Positions 42,447-51,009 of a DNA stretch of 64,000 bases are shown here, one piece after another. Numbering within the stretch: the stretch's first letter is position 1; every line of letters begins with the position of its first letter. Below the pieces are notes generated by a model that did not search any database, was not told where the DNA came from, and saw only the letters and a list, made by a program, of their open reading frames with translations. The stretch covers positions 2,110,001 through 2,174,000 of the forward strand of contig NZ_CP038439.1 of assembly GCF_004683865.2 (NCBI RefSeq), written 5' to 3'. The stretch is from Paracoccus liaowanqingii. GTDB lineage: Bacteria > Pseudomonadota > Alphaproteobacteria > Rhodobacterales > Rhodobacteraceae. Both the position numbers and the translations under genes were made by a program.

Positions 42447-42636
42447 GGTGCTGACCGAGGCCGAGGTGCAGGCCATGGCGCGGGCCAACATCCTGAACGC
42501 CCTGCGCGAGACGCGGGGAAAGGTCGCAGGTGCCGGGGGCGCGGCCATCCTGCTGGGCATTCCGGCCACCACATTGTACTCCCGCATGGCCAAGCTGGCG
42601 ATCCGCGAGGCGGAATGGACGGTCCCCGGCGGCTGA
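42447..42636 (+). pseudogene. 3' fragment of the NtrC-like regulator gene
   Basis: The last 62 codons and stop of the regulator encoded whole at 53415-55277, with the Fis-type helix-turn-helix (ILNALRETRGKVAGAGGAAI and LLGIPATTLYSRMAKL). The AAA+ and sensor domains are absent. It has an in-frame GTG and ATGs, but no ribosome site, so it is probably an untranslated relic. Confidence 0.88.
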
Positions 42637-42938
42637 AGGATGGGAAGATGACACTGTTGCTGCCCCGGCGCATCGGCTACAGCCGCTCCGAGACCGTCTC
42701 GGACCTTCTCGTGCACGCGATCGGCTTGGGCGCGGCCCTGCTGGCGGTCCCGATCCTCATCTCGCGGACATGGTCCCTGGGCGGCGAGGCATCGGCCCTC
42801 GTGGGCGTGTCGGTCTATGGCGCGACGCTGATTGGGATGATCCTGTGCTCGGCGCTCTACAACATGCGGCATCCGGACGCCTGGAGCCCGGTCCTGCGGC
42901 GGCTGGACCATGCCGCGATCTATCTCAAGATCGCGGGC
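42447..42938 (+). repeat. Left copy of a 492-bp direct repeat
   Basis: Identical to 55088-55579 except for five base differences that I could see (about 99%). It covers the last 62 codons of the regulator gene and the first 97 codons of the hemolysin-III gene. The two copies are in the same orientation, 12,641 bp apart. Confidence 0.95.
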
Positions 42939-43304
42939 ACCTACACGGCCTTCGCGCTTCTCTCGCCCTATCCGACCGGCTGGTTCCTCGTCTGGATCTG
43001 GAGCTGCGCGGCCCTGGGCGTCGGACTTCGCACCATCGCGCCGGACCGCTGGCGCGGCATGGCGATCGGGCTCTATCTCGTCATGGGATGGTCGGGCGCC
43101 GTCGCGGGCGGCGCGCTCTTTGGCGAGATGTCGTCGCGGGTCTTCGCGCTGATCCTGGGCGGAGGGATCCTCTACACCGCGGGCTTCGCCTTCTTCGTGT
43201 CGCCGCGCCTGCGGTTCCACCGCACGATCTGGCATCTCTTCGTCGTCGTCGCGAGCGCCGTCTTCTACACCGCCGTCGCCACGCATGTCGCGGCACGCGC
43301 CTGA
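42648..43304 (+). CDS. Hemolysin III family protein (intact copy)
   Basis: A 218-residue membrane protein of the HlyIII/PAQR-like family with seven hydrophobic helices. Family motifs are GYSRSETVSDLLVHAIGLG, SALYNMRHP and LRRLDHAAIYLKIAGTYTAF (the H and D residues are the metal-site candidates) and RFHRTIWHLFVVVAS with a histidine near the end. Its cellular role is unknown. A GGA-rich site precedes ATG 42648. Its first 291 bp are repeated at 55289-55579. Confidence 0.88.
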   Translation: MTLLLPRRIGYSRSETVSDLLVHAIGLGAALLAVPILISRTWSLGGEASALVGVSVYGATLIGMILCSALYNMRHPDAWSPVLRRLDHAAIYLKIAGTYTAFALLSPYPTGWFLVWIWSCAALGVGLRTIAPDRWRGMAIGLYLVMGWSGAVAGGALFGEMSSRVFALILGGGILYTAGFAFFVSPRLRFHRTIWHLFVVVASAVFYTAVATHVAARA

Positions 43305-43387
43305 CGGCACGGCTTGCGGGTGGAATGCGTCGCCCTTTCGGCTGACGCCCATGACGGCACCTTGGCCCGCCAGGCGTCAGTCCTAAA

Positions 43388-43411
43388 ACCGGCCCCCGAT
43401 GGGGGGCCGGT
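43388..43411 (-). terminator. Terminator after icd
   Basis: A perfect 10-bp stem, ACCGGCCCCC (43388-43397) with GGGGGCCGGT (43402-43411) and a 4-base loop. On the minus strand it runs into TTTTAGG, 40 bp past the icd stop. Confidence 0.85.
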
Positions 43412-43450
43412 CAATCGGTATCCCGTCGGCCAAGAGGCCGGGGCGCCCCG

Positions 43451-45673
43451 TCAGCCCAGGATGCTGTTCAGGGTCTTCGACGGGCGCATGATCGTCGCGA
43501 CCTTCAGGGGGTCGGTGTGATAGTATCCCCCCAGATCGACCGCCTGGCCCCTGTCGGCGCGCAGCTCGGTCAGGATCTGATCCTCCAGATCGGTCAGCTG
43601 CTGCGCGATGGGGGCGAACTCCTGCGCCAGGGCGGCATCCGAGTCCTGCGCGGCCAGCGCCTGCGCCCAGTACAGCGCGAAGTAATAGTGGCTGTCGCGG
43701 TTGTCGGGCTGGCCGGCCTTGCGGCCCGGAGAGCGCTCGTGATCCAGCACCCCCTGCGTCGCGGCCTCGACGGCGGCGGCCAGGGTGCGGGCCTTGTCGT
43801 TGCCGGTCGCCTCGGCCAGGAAGTTCAGGCTTTCGCCAAGGGCGCAGAACTCGCCCAGGCTGTCCCACCGCAGATGGTTCTCCTGCACCAGCTGCTGGAC
43901 ATGCTTGGGGGCCGATCCGCCGGCCCCGGTCTCGAACATGCCGCCGCCCTGCATCAGCTTGACGATGGACAGCATCTTGGCCGAGGTGCCCAGCTCGAGG
44001 ATCGGGAAGAGGTCGGTCAGATAGTCGCGCAGCACGTTGCCGGTGACGGCGATGCTGTCCCGGCCGGCGCGGATCGTCTCGAAGGACAGCCGCGTCGCGT
44101 CGCGCGGGGCCAGCACGGTGAAGCTGTCGGTGGCGCCAGCATCGGCCAGGATCGGGCGGACATAAGCCAGCAGTTCCCGGTCATGGGCGCGGGTCTCGTC
44201 CAGCCAGAAGACCGCTTGGCAGCCTTCCAGCCGCTGGCGGTCGATGGCCAGGCGCACCCAGTCCTCGATCGCGGCGCGCCGCGTCGAACACAGGCGCCAG
44301 ATGTCGCCCGCCTCGACCGTGTGGCGGTGCAGCTCGTCGCCATTGGCGGCGATGACGGTCACGGTGCCGGCATGGGGGATCTCGAAGGTGGTGGGGTGCG
44401 ATCCGTATTCCTCGGCCTTCTGGGCCATCAGACCGACGTTCTGCACCGTGCCCGCCGTGCGCGGATCCAGCGCGCCGGTTTCCTTGAAGTACCGCACGCT
44501 CTCGTCATAGACATCGGCATAGGAGGTGTCGGGGATGATGCAGGTCGTGTCGACCTCGGCCCCGTCGGGGCCCCAGCTTTTCCCGCCCGCGCGCAGCAGC
44601 GCCGGCAGCGAGGCGTCGATGATCACGTCCGAGGGGACGTGCAGGTTGGTGATACCCTTGTCGGAGTTCACCATGTACAGCGGCGGGCGCTCGGCCATGA
44701 CCGCGTCGATCTCGGCCCGGATGGCGGCGCCGTCCGGCATCTCGGCCACGCGGGCCAGCACGGTGCCCAGACCGCCATTCGGATCGGCTCCCGCCGCGGC
44801 CAGGGCCGCGCCATGGCGCTCGAAGACCGGGGCCAGCCAGGTGCGGACCACATGGCCGAAGATGATTGGGTCCGAGACCTTCATCATCGTGGCCTTGAGG
44901 TGGACCGAGAACAGCGTGCCATCGGCCTGCGTCTTCTCGATCTCGTCCGCGATGAAGCGGGTCAGCTCGGCCACCGACAGGAAGCTGGCATCGACGACCG
45001 TGCCCTCGGGCAGGTCGGGGCCGGACTTCAGGACCGTCTCGGCGCCGTCGGCCCCGGTCAGCAGGATGCGCACCGGACCGGCCTGCGCGGCGCTCAGCGT
45101 CACCGAGGTCTCGTTGCGGCGGAAATCGCCGGTGGACATGGACGCCACGCGGGTCTTGCTGTCCGCCGACCAGGTGCCCATCGAATGGGGATGCGCCATG
45201 GCATAGTTCTTGACGGCCTTTGCCGCTCGGCGGTCGGAATTGCCCTCGCGCAGGACCGGGTTCACGGCGGAGCCCTTCAGCGCGTCATAGCGGGTGCGGA
45301 TCTGGCGCTCGGCCTCGGTCGCGGGATCGACGGGATAGTCGGGCAGATCGAAACCCTGCGCCTGCAATTCGGTGATCGCGCCCACCAGCTGCGGCACCGA
45401 GGCCGACACGTTGGGCAGCTTGATGACATTGGCCTCCGGCGTCTTCACCCATGCGCCCAGGCCCGCCAGATCGTCATCCTGCTGCTGGGCCTCCGTCAGG
45501 CGTTCGGGAAAGGCCGCGATGATGCGCCCGGCCAGCGAGATGTCGCGCGTGGCGACCGAGATCCCCGCAGCCGAGGCGAAGCGGCGGATGATCGGCAGCA
45601 GCGAGGCCGAGGCCAGTTCGGGCGCCTCGTCCACCTTGGTATAGATGATCTGCGGGGTGTCGGTATCGGCCAT
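43451..45673 (-). CDS. icd: NADP-dependent isocitrate dehydrogenase, monomeric type
   Basis: A 740-residue monomeric (IDH-II) isocitrate dehydrogenase, converting isocitrate to 2-oxoglutarate with NADPH formation in the TCA cycle. Recognisable stretches are IIYTKVDEAPELASASLLPI at the N terminus, LPNVSASVPQLVGAI, VNPVLREGNSDRRAAKAVKN (substrate site) and AHPHSMGTWS. The length fits the family. GAGGAG is about 13 bases before the ATG. A strong terminator follows. Confidence 0.97.
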   Translation of the reverse strand: MADTDTPQIIYTKVDEAPELASASLLPIIRRFASAAGISVATRDISLAGRIIAAFPERLTEAQQQDDDLAGLGAWVKTPEANVIKLPNVSASVPQLVGAITELQAQGFDLPDYPVDPATEAERQIRTRYDALKGSAVNPVLREGNSDRRAAKAVKNYAMAHPHSMGTWSADSKTRVASMSTGDFRRNETSVTLSAAQAGPVRILLTGADGAETVLKSGPDLPEGTVVDASFLSVAELTRFIADEIEKTQADGTLFSVHLKATMMKVSDPIIFGHVVRTWLAPVFERHGAALAAAGADPNGGLGTVLARVAEMPDGAAIRAEIDAVMAERPPLYMVNSDKGITNLHVPSDVIIDASLPALLRAGGKSWGPDGAEVDTTCIIPDTSYADVYDESVRYFKETGALDPRTAGTVQNVGLMAQKAEEYGSHPTTFEIPHAGTVTVIAANGDELHRHTVEAGDIWRLCSTRRAAIEDWVRLAIDRQRLEGCQAVFWLDETRAHDRELLAYVRPILADAGATDSFTVLAPRDATRLSFETIRAGRDSIAVTGNVLRDYLTDLFPILELGTSAKMLSIVKLMQGGGMFETGAGGSAPKHVQQLVQENHLRWDSLGEFCALGESLNFLAEATGNDKARTLAAAVEAATQGVLDHERSPGRKAGQPDNRDSHYYFALYWAQALAAQDSDAALAQEFAPIAQQLTDLEDQILTELRADRGQAVDLGGYYHTDPLKVATIMRPSKTLNSILG

Positions 45674-45804
45674 GGCGGAAGATTCTCCTCTGTTTTCTGC
45701 GCGCCACTTGATATGGCCGAGGCCCCGAGGTCAATGTCGGGGGTGCGCGGGAGAGGCCCGTCGATGGGGTTTGGCCGGACCGCGCAGGCGCCGGTGCAAG
45801 GCCA

Positions 45805-46551
45805 TCACCCCAGCCCCACCTTCCGGCGGATCGCTTCGTCGCGCAGGGAGATCTCGGAGCCGAGGAAGCTGTCCGCCGCAGGGGTGCACATCCAGACCAG
45901 CGTGCGCGCGGGCCATTCGGGCGGGATGTGGACCGACCAGTCGATCTGGCTGACCGGGTTGATGCCGCTGGCGCGGATCGTCCGCTGCATGTCGGTGGCC
46001 ACCGTACCGGGCGACAGGCTGATGGCGCGGATGCCCTCGGCGCGCGCCTCGTGGTCCAGCGCGCGGGTCAGCATCAGGGCGCCCGCCTTGCCGGCGCAGT
46101 AGGCGCTCCACCCGATCTGCGGGGCATGGGCCGCGCCCGAACCCACGGTCAGGATCGTCCCGCCCCCGCCCGCCCGCATGACCGGCAGCGCCGCGCGCAT
46201 CCCGTGAAAGACGCCCTTGAGGTTGACGTCGATGGCCTGCCCCCACGCCTCGGGATCGACGGCCGCCAGATCCGCGATGGGTCCGATCAGGCCCGCATTG
46301 TTCACCAGCACGTCCAGCCGCCCGAAGCGGTCGTGCAGGACGGCCACCGCGCGCTCCAGGTCCAAGGCCCGCGCCACATCGCCGCAGATCGCCGTGCCGC
46401 CGATCTCATGGGCCAGGTCCGACACCGCCGCCTCGGTCCGCGCCATGGCGCCGACATGGGCGCCCGCCGCGGCGAAGGCGCGGGCTGCGGCGGCGCCGAT
46501 GCCGCGGCTTGCCCCGGTGATCAGCACCACCTTTCCCTGAAGATCGACCAT
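45805..46551 (-). CDS. SDR-family oxidoreductase
   Basis: A 248-residue classical SDR. It has VVLITGASRGIGAAAARAF (cofactor loop), LVNNAG, the serine in VGSGAAH and the YxxxK pair in AYCAGKAG. The ARTEAA stretch after strand 2 is compatible with NADP(H). GGAGG precedes ATG 46551 by 5 bases. It is divergent from the amidotransferase gene. The substrate is not evident. Confidence 0.85.
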   Translation of the reverse strand: MVDLQGKVVLITGASRGIGAAAARAFAAAGAHVGAMARTEAAVSDLAHEIGGTAICGDVARALDLERAVAVLHDRFGRLDVLVNNAGLIGPIADLAAVDPEAWGQAIDVNLKGVFHGMRAALPVMRAGGGGTILTVGSGAAHAPQIGWSAYCAGKAGALMLTRALDHEARAEGIRAISLSPGTVATDMQRTIRASGINPVSQIDWSVHIPPEWPARTLVWMCTPAADSFLGSEISLRDEAIRRKVGLG

Positions 46552-46765
46552 GTCACCCTCCGTTCCGCGCCTCGGGCGCCCCTGTCCGCTCGGGCCGCCA
46601 TCCGGCCGGCCCCGTGTCATCGCTCCATCTGGATCATGCGCATCCGCGCCGTGCAAGCCGGTCCTGCGCGCGGCCCCCCGCGCCCGGGATGTCGGGATCG
46701 TGTGCGAACGGAAGGGCGCCCGCCCCGTTACCCCTGCCCATTCCCCAGCCACGGACCTGTTCAAC

Positions 46766-47614
46766 GTGCCCCTTCGCGTCCTGATCGTCGCCAGCGAGAC
46801 CCCCTCCCAACGCAGCACCCGGCGCCGATCCGCGGGCACCTCCTCGGACGAAAGCTATGCCCGGACCCTGCGCGGGCTGCGGGACGACCTGTCGGTGGAC
46901 AGCCTGTCCTGCGTCGACGGCGGCGATGCCGAGCTGCCCGATCTGTCCCGCTACGACGGCGTCTTCTTCGCCGGATCGCCGATCCAGATGCACGAGGACA
47001 CGCCCGAGACGCGGGCGGCGGCGCGCTTCATGGCGGGGGTGTTCCAGGCCGGGGTGCCGTCCTTCGGATCCTGCGCGGGCCTGCAGATCGCGGCGGTGGC
47101 GGCGGGGGGCGCGACCGGGCCCCGCACCAGCGGGACCGAGGCCGCCTTCGCGCGCAACATCACCATGACGGATGCCGGCCGGACCCATCCGCTGCTGCAG
47201 GGCCGCCCTGCGGTCTGGTCCGCCCCGGCCATGCATTCCAGCGTGGTGACGACCCTGCCCCCCGGCGCCGTCCTTCTGGCGCGCAACGCCGACACCCCGG
47301 TCGAGGCGGTCGAGATCCGGCATGGCGCGGGTCTGTTCTGGGGCGTGCAGTACCACCCCGAGATCACCTTGGCCGAGATCGCCGCCTCGCTGCGCCGACA
47401 GGCGCAGGACCTGGTCGACGAGGGTCTGGCGCGCGACAGCGCCGCGATCGAGGATCACGCCGCCCGGCTGGAGGCGCTGAACGACGACCCCCACCGCCGC
47501 GACCTTGCCTGGCAGCTGGGACTGGACGCCGAGGTGACGGATGCCGCGCGGCGGACGCTGGAACTGCGCAACTTCCTGGCCATGATCACCGAACGCTCGA
47601 CCGCGATGGCGTGA
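46766..47614 (+). CDS. Class I glutamine amidotransferase-like protein
   Basis: A 282-residue protein with a class I glutamine amidotransferase fold. The nucleophile elbow is FGSCAGLQIA (cysteine), and the His-Glu pair is QYHPEITLAE. FFAGSPIQMHEDTPETRAA is typical of stand-alone members. No synthetase domain is fused and the partner is unknown. Start GTG 46766 (VPLRVLIVASE) is provisional: the frame opens earlier, at 46550, but that stretch is proline/arginine-rich and non-similar, and no clear ribosome site is seen. Confidence 0.78.
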   Translation: MPLRVLIVASETPSQRSTRRRSAGTSSDESYARTLRGLRDDLSVDSLSCVDGGDAELPDLSRYDGVFFAGSPIQMHEDTPETRAAARFMAGVFQAGVPSFGSCAGLQIAAVAAGGATGPRTSGTEAAFARNITMTDAGRTHPLLQGRPAVWSAPAMHSSVVTTLPPGAVLLARNADTPVEAVEIRHGAGLFWGVQYHPEITLAEIAASLRRQAQDLVDEGLARDSAAIEDHAARLEALNDDPHRRDLAWQLGLDAEVTDAARRTLELRNFLAMITERSTAMA

Positions 47615-47843
47615 TCCCCCGGGCGGACCTCAGGGCGCAGGGTCGGCCCCGTCGCCGCGCCGCCGCGAGGTCGCCCGTTCCTGAAGGCATCACATCAGCG
47701 CAAGGCCTTGCGTTTGATGAAGATCATGCCGCAAAAAATGCCGGTCATCGACACGGAACTGGCCGTTGCTTTTCAGGAAGAAGGGCTGAAGGCGGGAGGA
47801 TTGCGCGTTCGTCGGCCAAAAGCATGCTCATCTTTCAGGCCCC
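47615..47843. other. 229-bp gap with a short palindrome
   Basis: CGCAAGGCCTTGCG (47699-47712) is a perfect 14-bp palindrome followed by TTT, which may end the amidotransferase transcript. A frame runs from 47708 through to 48973 but its middle reads as a shadow of the membrane protein gene. Confidence 0.4.
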
Positions 47844-48218
47844 TTGCAGGGCGTAAATCATGCAAAGCGTACGGCCGGGCTTGGCTGGGCGCTCGGTGTT
47901 CTTGTCGGCCTCGCGGCCCGGCTGCCGCGAGAGTTCCAATCTCTGTTGTCCAATCTTCTGGCTGTGTTGTTTGCCGGACTGATGGCTGGAACCTGCGACT
48001 GGCTTGTCGGCGCGGGTCGCGCATCTGGCGGAACATCGCAGACGCTCGTCATGAGCTTGATCGGCGCCATGGTGACCTGCCGCCTCTTCGGCTATCAGTT
48101 CGAAACGGGGCGCGGCCAACGCAGCGCGCGGCAGATGCTGGACCGCGCCAGCGTCCTGCTGACCTTTGTCATTGCTGTTGCCCTCATCAACGTCCTTGTC
48201 GAACTGGGCCTGACATGA
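47844..48218 (+). CDS. Small predicted membrane protein, start uncertain
   Basis: A 124-residue protein with about four hydrophobic segments: GWALGVLVGLAARLP, LLAVLFAGLMAGTCDWLVG, VMSLIGAMVTCRLFGY and VLLTFVIAVALINVLVELGL. The only in-frame start found is TTG 47844, so the N terminus is uncertain or truncated. Its stop overlaps the RDD-FHA start by 4 bp (ATGA). No family is recognised. Coupling to the FHA protein suggests they work together at the membrane. Confidence 0.55.
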   Translation: MQGVNHAKRTAGLGWALGVLVGLAARLPREFQSLLSNLLAVLFAGLMAGTCDWLVGAGRASGGTSQTLVMSLIGAMVTCRLFGYQFETGRGQRSARQMLDRASVLLTFVIAVALINVLVELGLT

Positions 48219-48973
48219 GCCTGCGCGGTATCCTGAAGGAACACGTCGCAGCACGGCTGCTGATGGCCGCGGGCCTTCTAGACCTGATGATCGTCTTTGT
48301 GGCCGCAAGATCCCTTGCGCCGCTGCTGCAAGACGAGATCCCGGCCCTGCGCGTGGATTACGCCGAAATCGTGATCTTTGCCTTGCTGGTTCCCATCATG
48401 TGGATCATCTGCGACCTGCTTCTGCCCGGAACCTCGCCAGGTCGCTTGTCCATGGGCCTCGAGATGGCGCACAAGAGCGGCGGATCCCTGTCCGTCGCGC
48501 GTCGCAGCATGCGTCTGCTGGGCAAGCTGAGCACACTGGGACTGTCGGGACTGCGTGTCGGGCGGCTTGCAGGATACGATCGTGCAACAGGCACGGTCTG
48601 GCTGTCGGCGATGTCGCGCGTTCCCCTGACGCCCCCCGAGCAGTGGCGCTTGAAATTCATCAATGGAACCTATGCAGGACGCTCGATCCAGCTCCTGCGG
48701 ATACCCGGGTTTTCAGACCAGAAAACCCTTCGGATCGGACGGGGCGAGGGGTGGGCGAACATTGTGCTGAACGATCCCAAGGTTTCAGCCCGGCATTGCT
48801 TGCTGCGTGTGCAGGGACAGCAGGTTGAGATCCGCGATGGGGCAGAGCCAGGGCATCCCTCGGCCAACGGGACCTTCGTTCATGATGGACGCATCTCCAG
48901 CGAGCACTGGACCCCACTGCCGCTTGACCAAGTCTTCCAGATAGGCACCACGAAGATGCAACTGGTGGCGTAA
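48215..48973 (+). CDS. RDD-like membrane protein with C-terminal FHA domain
   Basis: A 252-residue protein. The N-terminal half has two hydrophobic helices and the RDD-type motif GTSPGRLSMGLEM. The C-terminal part, about residues 165-250, is a forkhead-associated domain: TLRIGRGEGWANIVLNDPKV, SARHCLLRV and NGTFVHDGR carry the usual GR, S-x-x-H and N-G phosphothreonine-binding residues. The phosphopeptide partner and kinase are not visible in the window. ATG 48215 is coupled to the upstream membrane protein gene. Confidence 0.75.
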   Translation: MSLRGILKEHVAARLLMAAGLLDLMIVFVAARSLAPLLQDEIPALRVDYAEIVIFALLVPIMWIICDLLLPGTSPGRLSMGLEMAHKSGGSLSVARRSMRLLGKLSTLGLSGLRVGRLAGYDRATGTVWLSAMSRVPLTPPEQWRLKFINGTYAGRSIQLLRIPGFSDQKTLRIGRGEGWANIVLNDPKVSARHCLLRVQGQQVEIRDGAEPGHPSANGTFVHDGRISSEHWTPLPLDQVFQIGTTKMQLVA

Positions 48974-49104
48974 GATGCACCCGACGGCGCAAACGCGGAA
49001 CCGGGGTTCTTCGACCGATTGCTTGGCCGGTCGCGCCGATCCGCGAATTAGCAAAGACCTGCGGTTTGCTTCTCCAAGTATCAGACGCGCAGGCCAGGCA
49101 AGTC

Positions 49105-49135
49105 CCCGCGCCCCCGACCGGATCAGGGGCGCGGG
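49105..49135 (-). terminator. Hairpin after cynS
   Basis: CCCGCGCCCC (49105-49114) is fully complementary to GGGGCGCGGG (49126-49135). No T tract follows on the minus strand. It starts 6 bp past the cynS stop and fits the end of the cyanate operon. Confidence 0.55.
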
Positions 49136-49140
49136 CGTCA

Positions 49141-49611
49141 TCACCAGGCGTTGTAGCCCAAGTACTTGCCCGACATCTCCAGCTTGACGCGGTCGCCCTT
49201 GGGGTTCGGCTCGCGCGACAGGGTCATCTCGAAATCGATGGCGGACATGATGCCGGTGCCGAACTTCTCCTCGATCAGCGCCTTGATGGTCGGGCCATAG
49301 ACGCCGACGATCTCGTAGAGGCGATAGATGCAGGGGTCGGTGGGGACGGCTTGGCTCCAGATCTTGGTGGGGGGTTCGGACAGAAGGTCGGTGGCCTCCG
49401 AGGGCAGGTCCAGCGCCGCGACCAGCGCCTGCGCTTTCTCGGCGGGAAAGGCGTTCATGCCCATGCAGGCCGAATGGGTGAAGACGGGGGACATGCCGAT
49501 CATCTCGGCGATGCCCTCCCAGGACAGGCCGCCCGCCTTCTTGGCGGTCAGGATCAGGGCGGTGACATCCTCGCGGGTCAGGGCGGGGGCGATCTGGGTC
49601 TGGTCTTTCAT
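49141..49611 (-). CDS. cynS: Cyanate hydratase (cyanase)
   Basis: A 156-residue cyanase. It converts cyanate and bicarbonate to ammonia and CO2. The catalytic Arg, Glu and Ser are in YRLYEIVGVYGPTIKALIEE and FGTGIMSAIDFEM. The N-terminal helical DNA-binding-like domain contains LSWEGIAEMIGMSPVFTHSA. It ends an operon of transporter genes (SBP, permease, ATPase, DUF1348, cynS), so cyanate uptake and use are likely. Confidence 0.96.
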   Translation of the reverse strand: MKDQTQIAPALTREDVTALILTAKKAGGLSWEGIAEMIGMSPVFTHSACMGMNAFPAEKAQALVAALDLPSEATDLLSEPPTKIWSQAVPTDPCIYRLYEIVGVYGPTIKALIEEKFGTGIMSAIDFEMTLSREPNPKGDRVKLEMSGKYLGYNAW

Positions 49612-49638
49612 GGGGGTCTCCTCGGGTTGTCGAAGGGG

Positions 49639-50103
49639 TTACAGGCCAAGCCCGGTCAGGCCGGGATGGTCGTCGGGGCGCGGGCCCTGGGGCCAGTGAA
49701 ACAGGCGGTCGGGCTCCGCGATCGGCAGATCGTTGATCGAGGCGTGGCGTACGGCCATCAGCCCCTCGGCGTCGAACTGCCAGTTCTCGTTGCCATAGGC
49801 GCGGAACCACTGGCCGTCCGCATCGTGCCATTCATAGCAGAAGCGTACGGCGATGCGGTCGGGGGCGTGGCACCAGATCTCCTTGATCAGGCGATACTCG
49901 TGCTCGGCCTGCCATTTGCGGGTCAGGAAGGCGCGGACCTGGTCGCGGCCGCGCAGGAATTCGGACCGGTTCCGCCAGACCGTGTCGGGCGTATAGGCCA
50001 GCGCCACCCGGTCCGGGTCGCGGCTGTTCCAGGCATCCTCGGCCATGCGGACCTTGGTAACGGCGGCGTCATGCGTGAACGGCGGGACCGGAGGCCGGGT
50101 CAT
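49639..50103 (-). CDS. DUF1348 / NTF2-like protein of the cyanate operon
   Basis: A 154-residue NTF2-fold protein of the DUF1348 group: [39 protein letters not shown] and [20 protein letters not shown]. No catalytic role is established for the family. Its ATG overlaps the ATPase stop by 4 bp, and 27 bp separate it from cynS. That position suggests a link to cyanate use, perhaps as a binding protein or small enzyme. Confidence 0.85.
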   Translation of the reverse strand: MTRPPVPPFTHDAAVTKVRMAEDAWNSRDPDRVALAYTPDTVWRNRSEFLRGRDQVRAFLTRKWQAEHEYRLIKEIWCHAPDRIAVRFCYEWHDADGQWFRAYGNENWQFDAEGLMAVRHASINDLPIAEPDRLFHWPQGPRPDDHPGLTGLGL

Positions 50104-50996
50104 TCGGCAATCGCGCGCAGATGGGCGGGGGCCGGAGTCGTGGGCTGCGTCAGGTCGATGCGCACCGTCTCGGGGCGCTGCGCCTCGCCGCCCGAGGCCT
50201 GCCCCGCCAGGTCCTTGGACCGCTTGCCCAGGAACTGCACCAGATGGTTGCGGATCGCGTAATAGTTCGGATGCTCGACGATCTCGGTCCGCGTGCGGGG
50301 CCGGGGGATGGTGATCTGCACCGATTCCGCCACGCGGGCGAAGGGACCGTTGGTCATCAGCAGGATGCGGTCGGCCAGCAGGATCGCCTCGTCGATGTCA
50401 TGGGTGATCATGAAGACAGTCTGGTTCGTGCCGCCCCAGATCTTCAGCAACTCGTCCTGGATGGTGCCCCGCGTCAGCGCGTCCAGCGCGCCGAAGGGCT
50501 CGTCCAGCAGCAGCAGCTTGGGATGGTTGGCGAAGGCCCGCGCGATGGAGACGCGCTGGCGCATGCCGCCCGACAGCTGGCTGGGCTTGCGGTGGATCGC
50601 CTCGCCTGTCAGGCCGACCATCGACAGGTAGCGCGTCGATTCCTCGTCGATCCGGGCCCGGGTCCAGTCCGGGTGGCGGGCGCGCACGCCGAAGCGCACG
50701 TTGCCAAGCGCGGTCAGCCACGGCAGCAGCGAATAGTTCTGAAAGACCACGCCCCGATCGAGGCTGGGGCCGCTGACCTCGGCCCCGTCCATCGTGACCA
50801 CGCCCGATGTGGGCTGGGCCAGCCCGGCGAGGATGTTCATGATCGTGGACTTGCCGCAGCCGGAATGGCCCAGGATGACGACGAACTCGCCCTTCTCGAT
50901 CCCGAAGCTGGCATTTTCAAAGACGGTCATCTGGCCGCCCTTGCCGTCGGGAAAGCGCTGCGACAGCAGCTCGACGCTGACAAAGGGTTTGCTCAT
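50100..50996 (-). CDS. cynD: ABC transporter ATPase, nitrate/cyanate type
   Basis: A 298-residue ATPase of the NrtD/SsuB/TauB group. Walker A is [16 protein letters not shown], the Q loop is [10 protein letters not shown], the signature is [15 protein letters not shown], Walker B is [12 protein letters not shown] and the H loop is [13 protein letters not shown] 50996 with AAGGA 6 bases upstream is used. It works with the permease at 51010-51846 and the binding protein at 51843-53213. The cyanate role is inferred from cynS. Confidence 0.9.
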   Translation of the reverse strand: MSKPFVSVELLSQRFPDGKGGQMTVFENASFGIEKGEFVVILGHSGCGKSTIMNILAGLAQPTSGVVTMDGAEVSGPSLDRGVVFQNYSLLPWLTALGNVRFGVRARHPDWTRARIDEESTRYLSMVGLTGEAIHRKPSQLSGGMRQRVSIARAFANHPKLLLLDEPFGALDALTRGTIQDELLKIWGGTNQTVFMITHDIDEAILLADRILLMTNGPFARVAESVQITIPRPRTRTEIVEHPNYYAIRNHLVQFLGKRSKDLAGQASGGEAQRPETVRIDLTQPTTPAPAHLRAIAE

Positions 50997-51009
50997 GAGA
51001 TGTCCTTTT

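Noticed and set aside
47708..48214. Long upstream extension of the RDD-FHA frame back to 47708
   Set aside because: Between 47850 and 48210 it reads as arginine-rich shadow sequence, while the overlapping frame encodes a convincing membrane protein; ATG 48215 is used.
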